DNA of 64,000 nucleotides from UBA7957 sp965222695 (GCA_965222695.1 OZ244967.1:186001-250000), one strand, 5' to 3'; shown: positions 15,583 to 24,885, counted from the first letter of the stretch. A program made the numbers and translations. Notes: a model not told the origin generated them from the letters alone.

Positions 15583-16806
15583 GTGGGTTCAGTAAATGTA
15601 CCTATTTATCTGGATTATTCGGCTACAACCCCGGTTGACGAACGGGTAGCCAAGACGATGTGCGACTGCCTGACGCTTCAAGGGCATTTCGGAAATCCTG
15701 CATCAAGATCTCACAGCTATGGCTGGAAGGCCGAAGAATTGGTGGGACAGGCGCGACACAACGTGGCGACATTGATCGGTGCGGATCACCGGGAAATCAT
15801 CTGGACTTCCGGCGCGACCGAATCGGATAACCTTGCCATTAAAGGGGCAGCGCTTTTTTATCAGAAGAAAGGCAAACATATAGTCACCATGAGTACCGAG
15901 CACAAAGCGGTACTCGATACCTGTCGTCACCTTGAACGCGATGGGTTCGAAGTCACCTATTTAAATCCTGAACCCGACGGTCTGCTGGATCTGGACAAGC
16001 TGTGCTCGGTACTCAGGGATGACACAGTGCTGGTCTCGGTGATGCACGTCAACAATGAGATCGGTGTGATACAGGATATTGAGGCGATAGGAAAAATCGC
16101 TCGCGAAAGAAAAATCCTGTTTCACGTTGATGCGGCACAAAGTCCCGGTAAAGTGCCGATAGATGTTAATGCCATGAATGTGGATTTGATGTCATTATGC
16201 GCGCACAAAGTGTATGGACCCAAGGGTGTGGGCGCCTTGTATGTCAGACGCAAGCCCCGAGTCCGGCTGGAAGCCATCATACACGGAGGCGGCCATGAGC
16301 GGGGTATGCGCTCGGGTACCCTGGCAACACATCAGATTGTCGGTATGGGAGAAGCGTTCCGCTATGCCTACCAGGAGATGGTGCAGGAGAACGCGAGGAT
16401 TTCGGCTTTGCGAAACCGTTTATGGGACGGGCTGAAGGACATGGAAGAAATTTACCTCAATGGGGACGAGAATCAACGAATTCCCGGCAACCTTAACGTC
16501 AGCTTTAATTTTGTAGAAGGTGAGAGTCTGATGATGTCGTTAAAGGGTATAGCCGTCTCAAGTGGGTCAGCCTGCACCAGCGCCAGCCTCGAACCGTCCT
16601 ATGTACTGAGAGCACTTGGAAGATCGGATGAACTGGCTCACAGTTCCATACGCTTCACCCTGGGCCGGTTCACCACGGAGGAAGAGGTCGATTACACGAT
16701 TAAGACCGTTCGTGCTGCTGTTGAAAAATTACGTGAACTCTCTCCGTTGTGGGATATGTACAAGGACGGTATAGATCTGAACACCGTGGAGTGGGCTCAT
16801 CACTGA
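15583..16806 (+). CDS. iscS: Cysteine desulfurase IscS
   Basis: IscS is a PLP-dependent enzyme that removes sulfur from cysteine and passes it as a persulfide to IscU and tRNA-thiolation partners. The protein has 407 residues from a GTG start preceded by GAGGAG. The opening VPIYLDYSATTPVDERV is characteristic. The PLP lysine is in LCAHKVYGPKGVGALYVR and a PLP contact lies in STEHKAVLDTC. The catalytic cysteine loop SSGSACTSASLEPSYVLRAL is intact. The C-terminal helix SPLWDMYKDGIDLN, which contacts IscU, is present. It lies between iscR and iscU. Confidence 0.97.
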   Translation: MGSVNVPIYLDYSATTPVDERVAKTMCDCLTLQGHFGNPASRSHSYGWKAEELVGQARHNVATLIGADHREIIWTSGATESDNLAIKGAALFYQKKGKHIVTMSTEHKAVLDTCRHLERDGFEVTYLNPEPDGLLDLDKLCSVLRDDTVLVSVMHVNNEIGVIQDIEAIGKIARERKILFHVDAAQSPGKVPIDVNAMNVDLMSLCAHKVYGPKGVGALYVRRKPRVRLEAIIHGGGHERGMRSGTLATHQIVGMGEAFRYAYQEMVQENARISALRNRLWDGLKDMEEIYLNGDENQRIPGNLNVSFNFVEGESLMMSLKGIAVSSGSACTSASLEPSYVLRALGRSDELAHSSIRFTLGRFTTEEEVDYTIKTVRAAVEKLRELSPLWDMYKDGIDLNTVEWAHH

Positions 16807-16833
16807 TTATCAGTTACAAACCTGGAGGCTGTC

Positions 16834-17214
16834 ATGGCTTATAGTGACAAAGTAATCGATCATTACGAAAATCCGCGCAATGTCGGTGTGTTGGATAAAG
16901 ATGATCCGAGCGTCGGAACCGGAATGGTCGGTGCACCCGCCTGCGGCGATGTGATGCGTCTGCAGATCAAAGTCGGCGATGACGGTGTGATTGAAGATGC
17001 CAAGTTTAAAACCTACGGCTGCGGTTCCGCTATCGCTTCATCGTCGCTGGTCACCGAGTGGGTGAAAGGCAAAACCCTGGAAGAGGCTTCCGGTATCAAA
17101 AATCGTGATATCGCGGAGGAGCTTGCGCTGCCGCCGGTAAAAATTCATTGCTCGGTTCTGGCGGAGGATGCAATAGCGGCGGCAATTGACGATATCAATA
17201 AAAAGCGGAGCTAG
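16834..17214 (+). CDS. iscU: Fe-S cluster scaffold IscU
   Basis: IscU is the scaffold on which [2Fe-2S] clusters are built from IscS sulfur and iron. The protein has 126 residues. The three ligand cysteines and the Asp are in GAPACGDVMRLQI, YGCGSAIASSS and KIHCSVLAEDA. The chaperone-recognition motif LPPVK for HscA is intact. A GGAGG-type ribosome-binding site precedes the ATG. Confidence 0.97.
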   Translation: MAYSDKVIDHYENPRNVGVLDKDDPSVGTGMVGAPACGDVMRLQIKVGDDGVIEDAKFKTYGCGSAIASSSLVTEWVKGKTLEEASGIKNRDIAEELALPPVKIHCSVLAEDAIAAAIDDINKKRS

Positions 17215-17227
17215 GAAATCACAGCGA

Positions 17228-17551
17228 ATGGGTATTTCATTGACCGAAGCGGCGGCAAATCACGTCAAAGGCTATTTGAAGAACCGCGGTAAAGGTATAG
17301 GCCTGCGTCTGGGTGTCCGGACCACCGGTTGCTCGGGAATGGCGTATGTATTGGAGTTCGCGGATGAAATTGGTGAGAATGACAAGGTTTTTGAGGACAA
17401 CGAAGTCAAGGTTGTGATTGACGAAAAGAGTCTGATTTATCTTGATGGAACTGAGTTGGATTTCGCGCGGGAAGGTCTTAACGAGGGATTTAAATTTAAT
17501 AACCCGAATGTGAAAGACGAATGCGGGTGTGGAGAGAGTTTCAACGTTTGA
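17228..17551 (+). CDS. iscA: Fe-S carrier protein IscA
   Basis: IscA is an A-type carrier that delivers Fe-S clusters, particularly [4Fe-4S], to apo-proteins. The protein has 107 residues. The three conserved cysteines are in RTTGCSGMAY and the C-terminal ECGCGESF. I use the ATG at 17228, which has AGGAAA ahead of it. The longer frame from 17186 would run back into iscU. It is followed by an intrinsic terminator before hscB. Confidence 0.96.
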   Translation: MGISLTEAAANHVKGYLKNRGKGIGLRLGVRTTGCSGMAYVLEFADEIGENDKVFEDNEVKVVIDEKSLIYLDGTELDFAREGLNEGFKFNNPNVKDECGCGESFNV

Positions 17552-17572
17552 TGACCGAATTGCAGGTTCGGA

Positions 17573-17600
17573 AACGCCCTGTACAGCAGGGCGTTTTTTT
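17573..17600 (+). terminator. Intrinsic terminator between iscA and hscB
   Basis: The sequence AACGCCCTG, a five-base loop, then CAGGGCGTT forms a 9-bp stem, and the stem runs straight into a T tract (TTTTTTT). It lies 22 bases after the iscA stop and 33 bases before the hscB start. The gap after it is too short for an obvious promoter. It is therefore likely to act as an attenuator, reducing hscBA-fdx-iscX relative to iscRSUA. Confidence 0.85.
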
Positions 17601-17632
17601 GTTCAAAGAAGCCGAAAGTATTGCACTAAGCG

Positions 17633-18175
17633 ATGAGTTTTAATTTTTCCGACAATTATTTCCAGTTATTTGGCTTGCCTATTAGCCCCGTAATCGATGA
17701 AGAACGGCTGGATGCGCGTTACAAGTCTCTGCAGCGTGAACTGCATCCGGATCGTTTTGCCAGCGCCACGGAAGGTGAAAAGCGCTGGTCTATGCAAGCG
17801 ACGTCGCTGATTAACCAGGCGCGGCAGACACTTCTTGATCCGCTGAGCCGTGCAGCCTATTTGCTGTCGCTGAACGGCATCGACCTGGCGTCCGAAACCG
17901 ACACAACAATGCCGCAGGACTTTTTGATACTGCAAATGGATTTACGTGAATCCCTTGAGTCCCTGAAGACGTCTGAACAACCCTGTGAGAAGCTTAATGA
18001 GTTAAAACTTGAAGTCCGCCGACACAGCGGTTTGACCGAGGCTTTATTCACCGAGGCCTACGCTGAAGATCAGCTGGAGATCGCCCGGACCAAGGTCCGG
18101 GAGTGGCAGTTTTTGGAAAAATTACGGGCGGAAATCGATGAGATTGAAGGAGAGATGGATATTGATTATGCCTGA
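17633..18175 (+). CDS. hscB: Fe-S assembly J-domain co-chaperone HscB
   Basis: HscB stimulates the ATPase of HscA and brings IscU to it. The protein has 180 residues. The J domain occupies about residues 1-75, with the HPD motif in RELHPDRFAS. A C-terminal three-helix domain begins near PQDFLILQMDLRESLESL and binds IscU. It is separated from iscA by a terminator and from hscA by 15 bases. The ribosome-binding site is weak. Confidence 0.95.
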   Translation: MSFNFSDNYFQLFGLPISPVIDEERLDARYKSLQRELHPDRFASATEGEKRWSMQATSLINQARQTLLDPLSRAAYLLSLNGIDLASETDTTMPQDFLILQMDLRESLESLKTSEQPCEKLNELKLEVRRHSGLTEALFTEAYAEDQLEIARTKVREWQFLEKLRAEIDEIEGEMDIDYA

Positions 18176-18190
18176 GCAAAGGAAATCACA

Positions 18191-20089
18191 ATGGCATTGA
18201 TGCAGATTTCAGAACCGGGTCAATCCGACTCTCCACATGAGCGCAGACTGTCGATCGGAATTGATCTGGGAACAACCAATTCTCTGGTGGCCAGTGTAAT
18301 CAGCGGTTCGCCTCGAATTTTAACCGATGCTCAGGGCTCGGGTCTGCTGCCGTCGGTGGTCCGCTACGGCGAATCGGGGGCAGAGTTGGTCGGGTATGCT
18401 GCGTTGCGCGATGCAGCCGATAATCCTTTGAATACCATCAGTTCTGTAAAACGGCTTATCGGAAAATCGACACAGGAGATTCAGGCCGACAGGGCGCGCG
18501 CGAGGTATGCGGTGGATGATAAGTCGGCAACACCGAGCCTCATCACATCGGCGGGCAAAGTATCGCCGGTTGAGGTATCCGCGGAAATTTTACGCGTTCT
18601 GAAGAAGCGTGGAGAAGAATCGCTGGGCGGCGAATTGGTCGGTGCCGTGATTACTGTGCCTGCATATTTCGATGACGCTCAACGGCAGGCGACCAAAGAT
18701 GCCGCAAGGCTGGCCGGCCTTCATGTCCTGCGCTTGATCAATGAACCCACCGCAGCCGCCGTGGCTTACGGCCTCGACAGAGGAAAAGAAGGCGTTATAG
18801 CCATCTACGATCTAGGCGGAGGTACGTTCGATTTTTCCGTTCTCAGGCTTAAATCAGGTGTGTTTGAAGTATTGGCCACTGCCGGGGATTCATCTCTGGG
18901 CGGAGATGATATAGACCGATTAGTCGCGGATTGGATGCTTGAACAACATGGCCTGGTATCCGTCGAAGCGGGCGATGAACGCCGAGTATTGCAGGCAGCG
19001 CGTATATTGAAGGAAAAAATGAGCGATGCTGGGAGTTCGGATTATTCGTTGAATCTGCAACTGGGACATTTTGGTGGAACCTTAACCCGCACTGCATTCG
19101 AAACCCTGATCCAAAGCCTGGTTCGCAAGACCATTACACCCTGCCGCCGGGCCTTGCGTGATGCCAGGGTAGACAGGAAGGACATCAACGCTGTGGTTAT
19201 GGTCGGCGGGTCGACTCGCATACCGTTCGTCCGCAACTCGGTAGCGGAATTTTTTCAGCAACCTGTGCTTACCGATATTGATCCTGATGAAGTGGTGGCT
19301 CTGGGAGCCGCCGTTCAGGCCAATATTCTCGCCGGCAACAATCCGGATTCGGAAATGTTGCTGTTGGATGTGACCCCCTTGTCTTTGGCTCTGGAAACCA
19401 TGGGGGATCTGGCCGAGAAAATCATTCCGCGCAATACAACGATCCCGGTGGCGAGGGCTCAGGAATTCACCACTTACAAGGATGGTCAGACGGCCATGTC
19501 GTTACATATCATTCAAGGAGAGCGTGAGCTCGCCAGTGATTGTAGATCTTTGGCCAGATTCGAGCTGCGAAGCATTCCGCCTATGGTCGCCGGACAAGCC
19601 AGGGTGATGGTCACCTTTCAGGTGGATGCAGACGGATTGCTCCATGTTTCGGCAATCGAAAAGACCAGCGGCGTGCAGGCCAGTGTCGACGTGAAACCTT
19701 CCTATGGCTTAAGTGATGGGGAAGTCGAACAGATGCTGCGCAGTTCAATGGAATTTGCCGAGCAGGATATACATGCCCGGAAACTGCATGAGCAACAGGT
19801 AGAGTCGGACCGCGTCATTGAGGCGTTGGATTCGGCCATGCAAAAGGATGCCGATAAGTTTTTGGATAGCGAAGAAAAACACACGCTTATCTCAGCCAAA
19901 GAAGAGTTATTGAAAGCACGGCAGAGTAAGGACCCGAAAGTGATCAAACAGGCAATCGCGGCGTTGGAAAAAGCCAGTGAGACCTTTGTGGAGCGGAGAA
20001 TGAATGACAGCGTAAGAAACGCAATGGCCGGGCATTCTATCGACGAATTCGGAACAACCGAATTCGAGTCTGAATCCAAGAACAGGTAA
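18191..20089 (+). CDS. hscA: Fe-S assembly Hsp70 chaperone HscA
   Basis: HscA is the specialised Hsp70 that uses ATP to release clusters from IscU. The protein has 632 residues, close to the family norm. The nucleotide-binding domain includes GIDLGTTNSLVAS, INEPTAAAVAYGLD, YDLGGGTFDFSVL and VMVGGSTRIPFVR. The linker is LLLDVTPLSLALETMG. The substrate domain and helical lid follow. It sits between hscB and fdx and is probably cotranscribed with both. Confidence 0.97.
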   Translation: MALMQISEPGQSDSPHERRLSIGIDLGTTNSLVASVISGSPRILTDAQGSGLLPSVVRYGESGAELVGYAALRDAADNPLNTISSVKRLIGKSTQEIQADRARARYAVDDKSATPSLITSAGKVSPVEVSAEILRVLKKRGEESLGGELVGAVITVPAYFDDAQRQATKDAARLAGLHVLRLINEPTAAAVAYGLDRGKEGVIAIYDLGGGTFDFSVLRLKSGVFEVLATAGDSSLGGDDIDRLVADWMLEQHGLVSVEAGDERRVLQAARILKEKMSDAGSSDYSLNLQLGHFGGTLTRTAFETLIQSLVRKTITPCRRALRDARVDRKDINAVVMVGGSTRIPFVRNSVAEFFQQPVLTDIDPDEVVALGAAVQANILAGNNPDSEMLLLDVTPLSLALETMGDLAEKIIPRNTTIPVARAQEFTTYKDGQTAMSLHIIQGERELASDCRSLARFELRSIPPMVAGQARVMVTFQVDADGLLHVSAIEKTSGVQASVDVKPSYGLSDGEVEQMLRSSMEFAEQDIHARKLHEQQVESDRVIEALDSAMQKDADKFLDSEEKHTLISAKEELLKARQSKDPKVIKQAIAALEKASETFVERRMNDSVRNAMAGHSIDEFGTTEFESESKNR

Positions 20090-20094
20090 GATTC

Positions 20095-20433
20095 ATGCCG
20101 CAGATCATCGTTTTACCTCATGAGGAAATTTGTCCTGAAGGCACAGTGCTTGAGGTGGACAGCGGTATTTCCGTTTGTGACGCCCTCCTGAGCAATGACG
20201 TCGATTTAGAACATGCCTGTGAAAAGTCGTGTGCCTGCACCACGTGTCATGTTTATGTCAGAGAAGGGTTTGATTCACTCGAGGAACCGAGTGAACAGGA
20301 AGAAGACTATCTCGATAAAGCCTGGGGGCTGGATCCGGATTCCCGCCTGAGTTGCCAGGCTTTGGTGGCGGATGAAGACCTTGTGGTTGAAATTCCCAAG
20401 TACACCATCAATATGGTTTCGGAAAGCCGCTAG
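20095..20433 (+). CDS. fdx: Isc-type [2Fe-2S] ferredoxin
   Basis: This ferredoxin donates electrons for cluster assembly on IscU. The protein has 112 residues. The four ligand cysteines are in HACEKSCACTTCHVYVREG and in SRLSCQAL. The acidic surface loop EEPSEQEEDYLDKAWGLDP is typical. It starts five bases after hscA, consistent with one transcript. Confidence 0.96.
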   Translation: MPQIIVLPHEEICPEGTVLEVDSGISVCDALLSNDVDLEHACEKSCACTTCHVYVREGFDSLEEPSEQEEDYLDKAWGLDPDSRLSCQALVADEDLVVEIPKYTINMVSESR

Positions 20434-20475
20434 TCGAATGGCCAGGATTGCTCAACTTAAGGGGAATACGTCCTG

Positions 20476-20670
20476 ATGAAGTGGACAGATGTTTTAGACA
20501 TTGCTATAGCGCTCGATGAAAGCCATCCCGATGAGGATCCGCAATATATTCGGTTTACGGATTTACACGCCTGGATCTGCGCTCTGGATGAGTTTGACGA
20601 TGATCCCGAGCGTTCCAACGAGAAAGTGCTCGAAGCCATTCAGATGGCTTGGATCGAAGAAAAAGACTAA
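20476..20670 (+). CDS. iscX: Fe-S assembly protein IscX
   Basis: IscX (YfhJ) is a small acidic protein that binds IscS and iron and modulates cluster assembly. The protein has 64 residues with the usual pattern MKWTDVLDIAIALDESHPDE and ends in AIQMAWIEEKD. It is the last gene of the isc operon. A promoter-like element for the tRNA genes begins seven bases after its stop. Confidence 0.96.
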   Translation: MKWTDVLDIAIALDESHPDEDPQYIRFTDLHAWICALDEFDDDPERSNEKVLEAIQMAWIEEKD

Positions 20671-20676
20671 ACCGGA

Positions 20677-20705
20677 TTGACGTAAGCACCCGGATTGCGT
20701 AGACT
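20677..20705 (+). promoter_or_regulatory. Strong sigma-70 promoter for the tRNA-Pro/Arg/His genes
   Basis: TTGACG (20677-20682) and TAGACT (20700-20705) are separated by exactly 17 bases. A GC-rich discriminator follows (CGCGCCCC). This layout is typical of stable-RNA promoters under stringent control. The predicted start lies near 20712, about 55 bases before tRNA-Pro. Confidence 0.75.
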
Positions 20706-20766
20706 CGCGCCCCTGCAAACATGCGCTTGAATCAGCCGCGGTTTGCAGCGCCGAATCCACATTGTC

Positions 20767-20843
<77 letters not shown>

Positions 20844-20895
20844 TCGAAAGGATTCGGATAAAAGCCCTAGGGATGATGTAAACGGATTGTCCAAT

Positions 20896-20972
20896 GCGCC
20901 CGTAGCTCATTTGGATAGAGCATCGGCCTTCTAAGCCGAGGGTAGCAGGTTCGAATCCTGCCGGGCGTGCCA
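20896..20972 (+). tRNA. tRNA-Arg (UCU)
   Basis: A 77-base cloverleaf with acceptor GCGCCCG / CGGGCGT (one G-T pair) and encoded CCA. The anticodon stem TCGGC / GCCGA encloses CTTCTAA, giving anticodon TCT. The T-arm has GGTTCGAATCC. It lies 52 bases after tRNA-Pro and is probably on the same transcript. Confidence 0.97.
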
Positions 20973-20985
20973 GTTTTCTTCAGTG

Positions 20986-21061
20986 GTGGGCGTAGCTCAG
21001 TTGGTAGAGCGCAGGATTGTGACTCCTGTGGTCGTGGGTTCAAATCCCATCGTCCACCCCA
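20986..21061 (+). tRNA. tRNA-His (GUG)
   Basis: The acceptor GTGGGCG pairs with CGTCCAC, and the CCA end is encoded after a C discriminator. A G at position 20985 can serve as the histidine-specific G-1 base. The anticodon stem CAGGA / TCCTG encloses TTGTGAC, giving GTG. It is 13 bases after tRNA-Arg. Confidence 0.97.
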
Positions 21062-21219
21062 CTTTCAAACTCTGGCTCACCATAAGGTGAAAAGAGGATT
21101 ACGGCGTCAGGCGAGCGGCCTGTTCGTAAGGTCAAGCCCAAGGTGATCGGATGGGTTATAAAGGTTAGCGCCTGTCTTCTGCCTAACGGCTTTATCTCAA
21201 AAAATAGCGCAGACTCCGG

Positions 21220-21225
21220 TATAAT
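21220..21225 (+). promoter_or_regulatory. Candidate -10 box for tRNA-Leu
   Basis: A perfect TATAAT lies 17 bases before tRNA-Leu, with a G/C-containing discriminator (AGTCGGC). The -35 region at the expected spacing reads TCAAAA and is poor. The 181-base gap after tRNA-His makes a separate promoter plausible. It might also transcribe tig. Confidence 0.45.
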
Positions 21226-21242
21226 AGTCGGCTTGAAATCAT

Positions 21243-21327
<85 letters not shown>

Positions 21328-21416
21328 CCTCATTCACACGGTTAATGCTCAGGCGAGCGAAATTTCAATCATTTCTGTCCGTATCACTGATGTGATGGCG
21401 GATGTTGAGGTTAAAC

Positions 21417-22724
21417 ATGCAAGTATCAGTAGAGACCATCCAGGGTTTGGAACGAAAACTGACCGTTCAACTGCCGTCCGAAGAAATTGACGGGAAAGTT
21501 AACGAGCGGCTCAATTCTTTGAAAAAAACTGTTCGAATCAATGGGTTCCGCCCGGGAAAGGTGCCCATGACGATTATTAAAAAGCGGTTTTCAGGACAGA
21601 TTCGCGGAGAAGTGCTGGGTGAGTTGATTAACAGTAGTTTCTACGAAGCTGTGGCTAAGGAGAAGTTGCGTCCGGCAGGTCCGCCCCAGATAGATCCGGT
21701 TGAAAACGAGGATAAAAATCAGTTCACTTTCAGCGCTATTTTTGAAGTGTATCCGGAGTTTGAACCGGCAAGTGTGGAAAGCCTCGAAATTGAGAAACCT
21801 GTAGTTGAAGTTAATGCCTCAGATGTCGATGACATGCTGGAAACACTGCGCAAACAACGTAGCCAGTGGAATAAAGTAGAACGAGAAGCAAAAGAGGGGG
21901 ATCAGATCGTCATTGACTTCACCGGACGAATGGATGGAGAGGAGTTTTCAGGCGGTAAAGCCGAAAACGCACCCCTGGTATTGGGTTCGGGCTCGATGAT
22001 TGAGGGTTTCGAATCACAGCTGATCGGCGTCCGGACGGGCGATGAAAAAACAATAAATGTCAATTTTCCTGAAAAGTATCAGGCAGAGAATCTGGCCGGG
22101 AAAGAAGCCGAGTTTGAAATCAAAGTTCATGAAGTCAATGAATCAGTATTACCGGAACTGGATGAAGAATTTGCCAAGGGTTTTGGTATTGAGGATGGTT
22201 CAATTGACAAGCTTAAGAACGATATCCGCGCGAACATGGAGCGGGAGCTTAAACAAACTCTCGAAAACGAAACTAAAAAACAAGTGATGGATGGTTTGTT
22301 GGAGGTCAATAAGCTGGATATTCCCAAGGCATTGGTTCAGGAAGAAATCCAGAGGCTTAAACAGCAACTGGTGCAACAAATGGGAGATGGCGCCGATGTT
22401 GAAAAGCTGGGTGACGAGCTATTTACCGGAGATGCAGAACGCAGGGTGAAGCTGGGCCTGGTCATCGCGGAAGTGATTAAGAAGCATGAAATAAAGGCCG
22501 GACCTGAGAAGGTTCGTGAGCAAATAGAAAGCATTGCTTCCACTTATGAGGAACCTCAACAGGTTATTGACTATTATTATGGTAATCAGGAACTATTGCA
22601 GAACATTGAGGGATTGGTCATGGAACAGGAAGTGGTCGACTGGGTTTTGGCGCAGGCCAAAGTCACTGATGTTGATAAGACATTCCGGGATGTGATGGAT
22701 AGAAACGAAGCACCAGCCACCTGA
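21417..22724 (+). CDS. tig: Trigger factor
   Basis: Trigger factor is the ribosome-associated chaperone that meets nascent chains at the exit tunnel. The protein has 435 residues. The N-terminal ribosome-binding domain has GFRPGKVPMTIIKKRF. The FKBP-like PPIase domain covers about 155-245 (IDFTGRMDGEEFSGGKAEN, then GSMIEGFESQLIGVRTGDE). The C-terminal helical chaperone domain ends in VDWVLAQAKVTD. I start at MQVSVETIQGLERKL, the family start, and not five codons upstream. It heads the tig-clpP-clpX-lon series. Confidence 0.96.
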   Translation: MQVSVETIQGLERKLTVQLPSEEIDGKVNERLNSLKKTVRINGFRPGKVPMTIIKKRFSGQIRGEVLGELINSSFYEAVAKEKLRPAGPPQIDPVENEDKNQFTFSAIFEVYPEFEPASVESLEIEKPVVEVNASDVDDMLETLRKQRSQWNKVEREAKEGDQIVIDFTGRMDGEEFSGGKAENAPLVLGSGSMIEGFESQLIGVRTGDEKTINVNFPEKYQAENLAGKEAEFEIKVHEVNESVLPELDEEFAKGFGIEDGSIDKLKNDIRANMERELKQTLENETKKQVMDGLLEVNKLDIPKALVQEEIQRLKQQLVQQMGDGADVEKLGDELFTGDAERRVKLGLVIAEVIKKHEIKAGPEKVREQIESIASTYEEPQQVIDYYYGNQELLQNIEGLVMEQEVVDWVLAQAKVTDVDKTFRDVMDRNEAPAT

Positions 22725-22781
22725 TGTGTAGTTACTGGATAGCGAGAAGATAAATAAAAGCAGTCGGAGAAATATACAGCA

Positions 22782-23450
22782 ATGAAATTAGGAATGGATA
22801 AATCACAGATATTGTCATCAGCTGCTTCACTGGTACCAGTGGTGGTGGAGCAATCACCGCGAGGGGAACGCGCTTACGATATCTATTCCCGATTGCTCAA
22901 AGAGCGAGTGATATTTCTGGTCGGTCAGGTGGAAGACCATATGGCTAATCTGATCGTTGCTCAGATGCTTTTCTTGGAGTCTGAAAATCCGGACAAGGAT
23001 ATTTCGTTGTATATCAATTCGCCTGGGGGGTCGGTCACTGCAGGCATGGCCATTTATGACACCATGCAATTTATCAAATGTGATGTCAGTACCCTCTGTG
23101 TTGGTCAGGCGGCCAGTATGGGTGCCTTGTTGCTTACCGGAGGCTCGAAGACTAAACGCTTTGTATTACCCAATTCCCGCGTGATGATTCATCAGCCACT
23201 CGGTGGTTTTCAGGGCCAGGCCACGGATATAGATATACATGCCCGTGAAATACTGGCTATCCGGGATAAGTTGAATAAAATCATGTCCAAGCATACCGGA
23301 CAACCCATGGAAAAGGTGGCTTTGGATACTGAGCGGGATAATTTTATGAACGCTGACGAAGCAGTAGAATATGGTCTTGTTGATCGGATCGTTGAGACAA
23401 GGTCAGGTGAACTGGCTATACCGGCCGGTGGTGCCGACAATAACGAATAA
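22782..23450 (+). CDS. clpP: ATP-dependent Clp protease proteolytic subunit
   Basis: ClpP is the serine peptidase that forms a double heptamer capped by ClpX or ClpA. The protein has 222 residues. The catalytic triad is in VGQAASMGALLL (Ser), NSRVMIHQPLGG (His) and DTERDNFM (Asp). A short propeptide-like N terminus precedes LVPVVVEQSPRGERAYDIYS. It lies 57 bases after tig and 136 bases before clpX. Confidence 0.97.
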   Translation: MKLGMDKSQILSSAASLVPVVVEQSPRGERAYDIYSRLLKERVIFLVGQVEDHMANLIVAQMLFLESENPDKDISLYINSPGGSVTAGMAIYDTMQFIKCDVSTLCVGQAASMGALLLTGGSKTKRFVLPNSRVMIHQPLGGFQGQATDIDIHAREILAIRDKLNKIMSKHTGQPMEKVALDTERDNFMNADEAVEYGLVDRIVETRSGELAIPAGGADNNE

Positions 23451-23586
23451 CAAACAGCGGTTTCGTGATGATGTTCGTGCGTTTTGTGTGACGCGGTTTT
23501 TCATTTGCAGAACTCGACAGACAACATCTTGAAACTTTGAATAAAAAACGGCAAGGTTGACCTGGATTTCATATGAGGTTTAATAA

Positions 23587-24885
23587 ATGAGTGACCGAGA
23601 AGACAAGCAGCAGGAAGACGGAAAACTGCTTTATTGTTCATTTTGCGGTAAGAGCCAGCACGAAGTTCGTAAACTGATCGCAGGACCCTCAGTTTTTATT
23701 TGTGATGAATGTGTAGATCTGTGCAACGATATTATTACAGAAGAGATGCAGGAGCAGGCTGCCGGCTCAGGCAGCGAGTTACCCAAACCCAATGAAATCA
23801 AAGAGATACTTGATCAGTACGTTATTGGTCAGGAAGCGGCGAAAAAGATTCTTTCCGTTGCGGTATACAATCATTATAAGCGTCTGGAATACAAGAGCGG
23901 CAAAGACGATGTCGAGCTTGCTAAAAGCAATATTCTGCTGATTGGACCGACCGGTTCCGGTAAAACACTGTTGGCCGAAACACTGGCGCGACTACTCAAT
24001 GTGCCTTTTACCATTGCCGATGCAACGACCCTGACAGAAGCCGGATATGTGGGAGAAGATGTCGAAAATATTATCCAGAAACTCCTGCAGAAATGCGACT
24101 ACGATGTCGAAAAAGCTCAGACCGGAATAGTCTATATCGATGAAATCGATAAAATATCGAGAAAATCGGACAACCCGTCGATAACCCGGGATGTTTCCGG
24201 TGAAGGTGTACAACAGGCACTGTTGAAACTGATTGAGGGAACCGTCGCCTCGGTCCCGCCGCAGGGAGGACGCAAACATCCGCAGCAGGAGTTTCTACAG
24301 GTCGATACCTCCAATATTCTTTTTATTGTCGGCGGCGCATTTGCCGGCCTCGATAAGATTATCCGCGATCGATCCGAAAAAGGCGGAATTGGTTTTGCGG
24401 CCGAAGTCAGATCCAAGGATGACTCCAAAAGCTTCGGGGAATTACTTGAGACCATAGAAGCTGAAGATCTGATCCAGTATGGCCTGATACCGGAGTTTGT
24501 GGGCCGTTTACCGGTAGTTGCGACCCTGCGTGAGCTTGATGAAGAAGCGCTTGTCCGCATCCTGAAAGAGCCGAAAAACGCCATCACCAAGCAGTATGAG
24601 AAACTGCTTTCCATGGACGATGTGGAAATCGAATTTCGCCAAGAAGCCCTTTACGAAGTCGCCAAAAGGGCAAACGAAAGAAAAACCGGTGCACGCGGTC
24701 TGAGGACTATACTGGAAAACGTATTACTGGAAACCATGTACGAGTTGCCGAGTATGGATAATGTGAAAAAAGTGATCGTGGATGCCTCGGTGGTTCGAGG
24801 AGAGTCTAAGCCGTTTTTACTGCTCGAAGGCAGCGAACAAGTCATCGAAGACGAAAAGTATAAACGGGCCGCCTCTGACGACTGA
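23587..24885 (+). CDS. clpX: ATP-dependent Clp protease ATPase subunit ClpX
   Basis: ClpX unfolds tagged substrates and feeds them to ClpP. The protein has 432 residues. The N-terminal zinc domain uses Cys17, Cys20, Cys39 and Cys42 (YCSFCGKSQ and FICDECVDLC). The AAA+ core has Walker A GPTGSGKT and Walker B IVYIDEIDKI. The pore loop GYVGEDVENI and the ClpP-binding IGF-type loop region follow. The C-terminal domain includes ERKTGARGLRTILE. The gene carries its own ribosome-binding site AGG. Confidence 0.97.
   Translation: MSDREDKQQEDGKLLYCSFCGKSQHEVRKLIAGPSVFICDECVDLCNDIITEEMQEQAAGSGSELPKPNEIKEILDQYVIGQEAAKKILSVAVYNHYKRLEYKSGKDDVELAKSNILLIGPTGSGKTLLAETLARLLNVPFTIADATTLTEAGYVGEDVENIIQKLLQKCDYDVEKAQTGIVYIDEIDKISRKSDNPSITRDVSGEGVQQALLKLIEGTVASVPPQGGRKHPQQEFLQVDTSNILFIVGGAFAGLDKIIRDRSEKGGIGFAAEVRSKDDSKSFGELLETIEAEDLIQYGLIPEFVGRLPVVATLRELDEEALVRILKEPKNAITKQYEKLLSMDDVEIEFRQEALYEVAKRANERKTGARGLRTILENVLLETMYELPSMDNVKKVIVDASVVRGESKPFLLLEGSEQVIEDEKYKRAASDD

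Noticed and set aside
23521..23586. CTTGAAA before clpX as a heat-shock promoter
   Set aside because: No CCCCAT-like -10 follows at the right distance.
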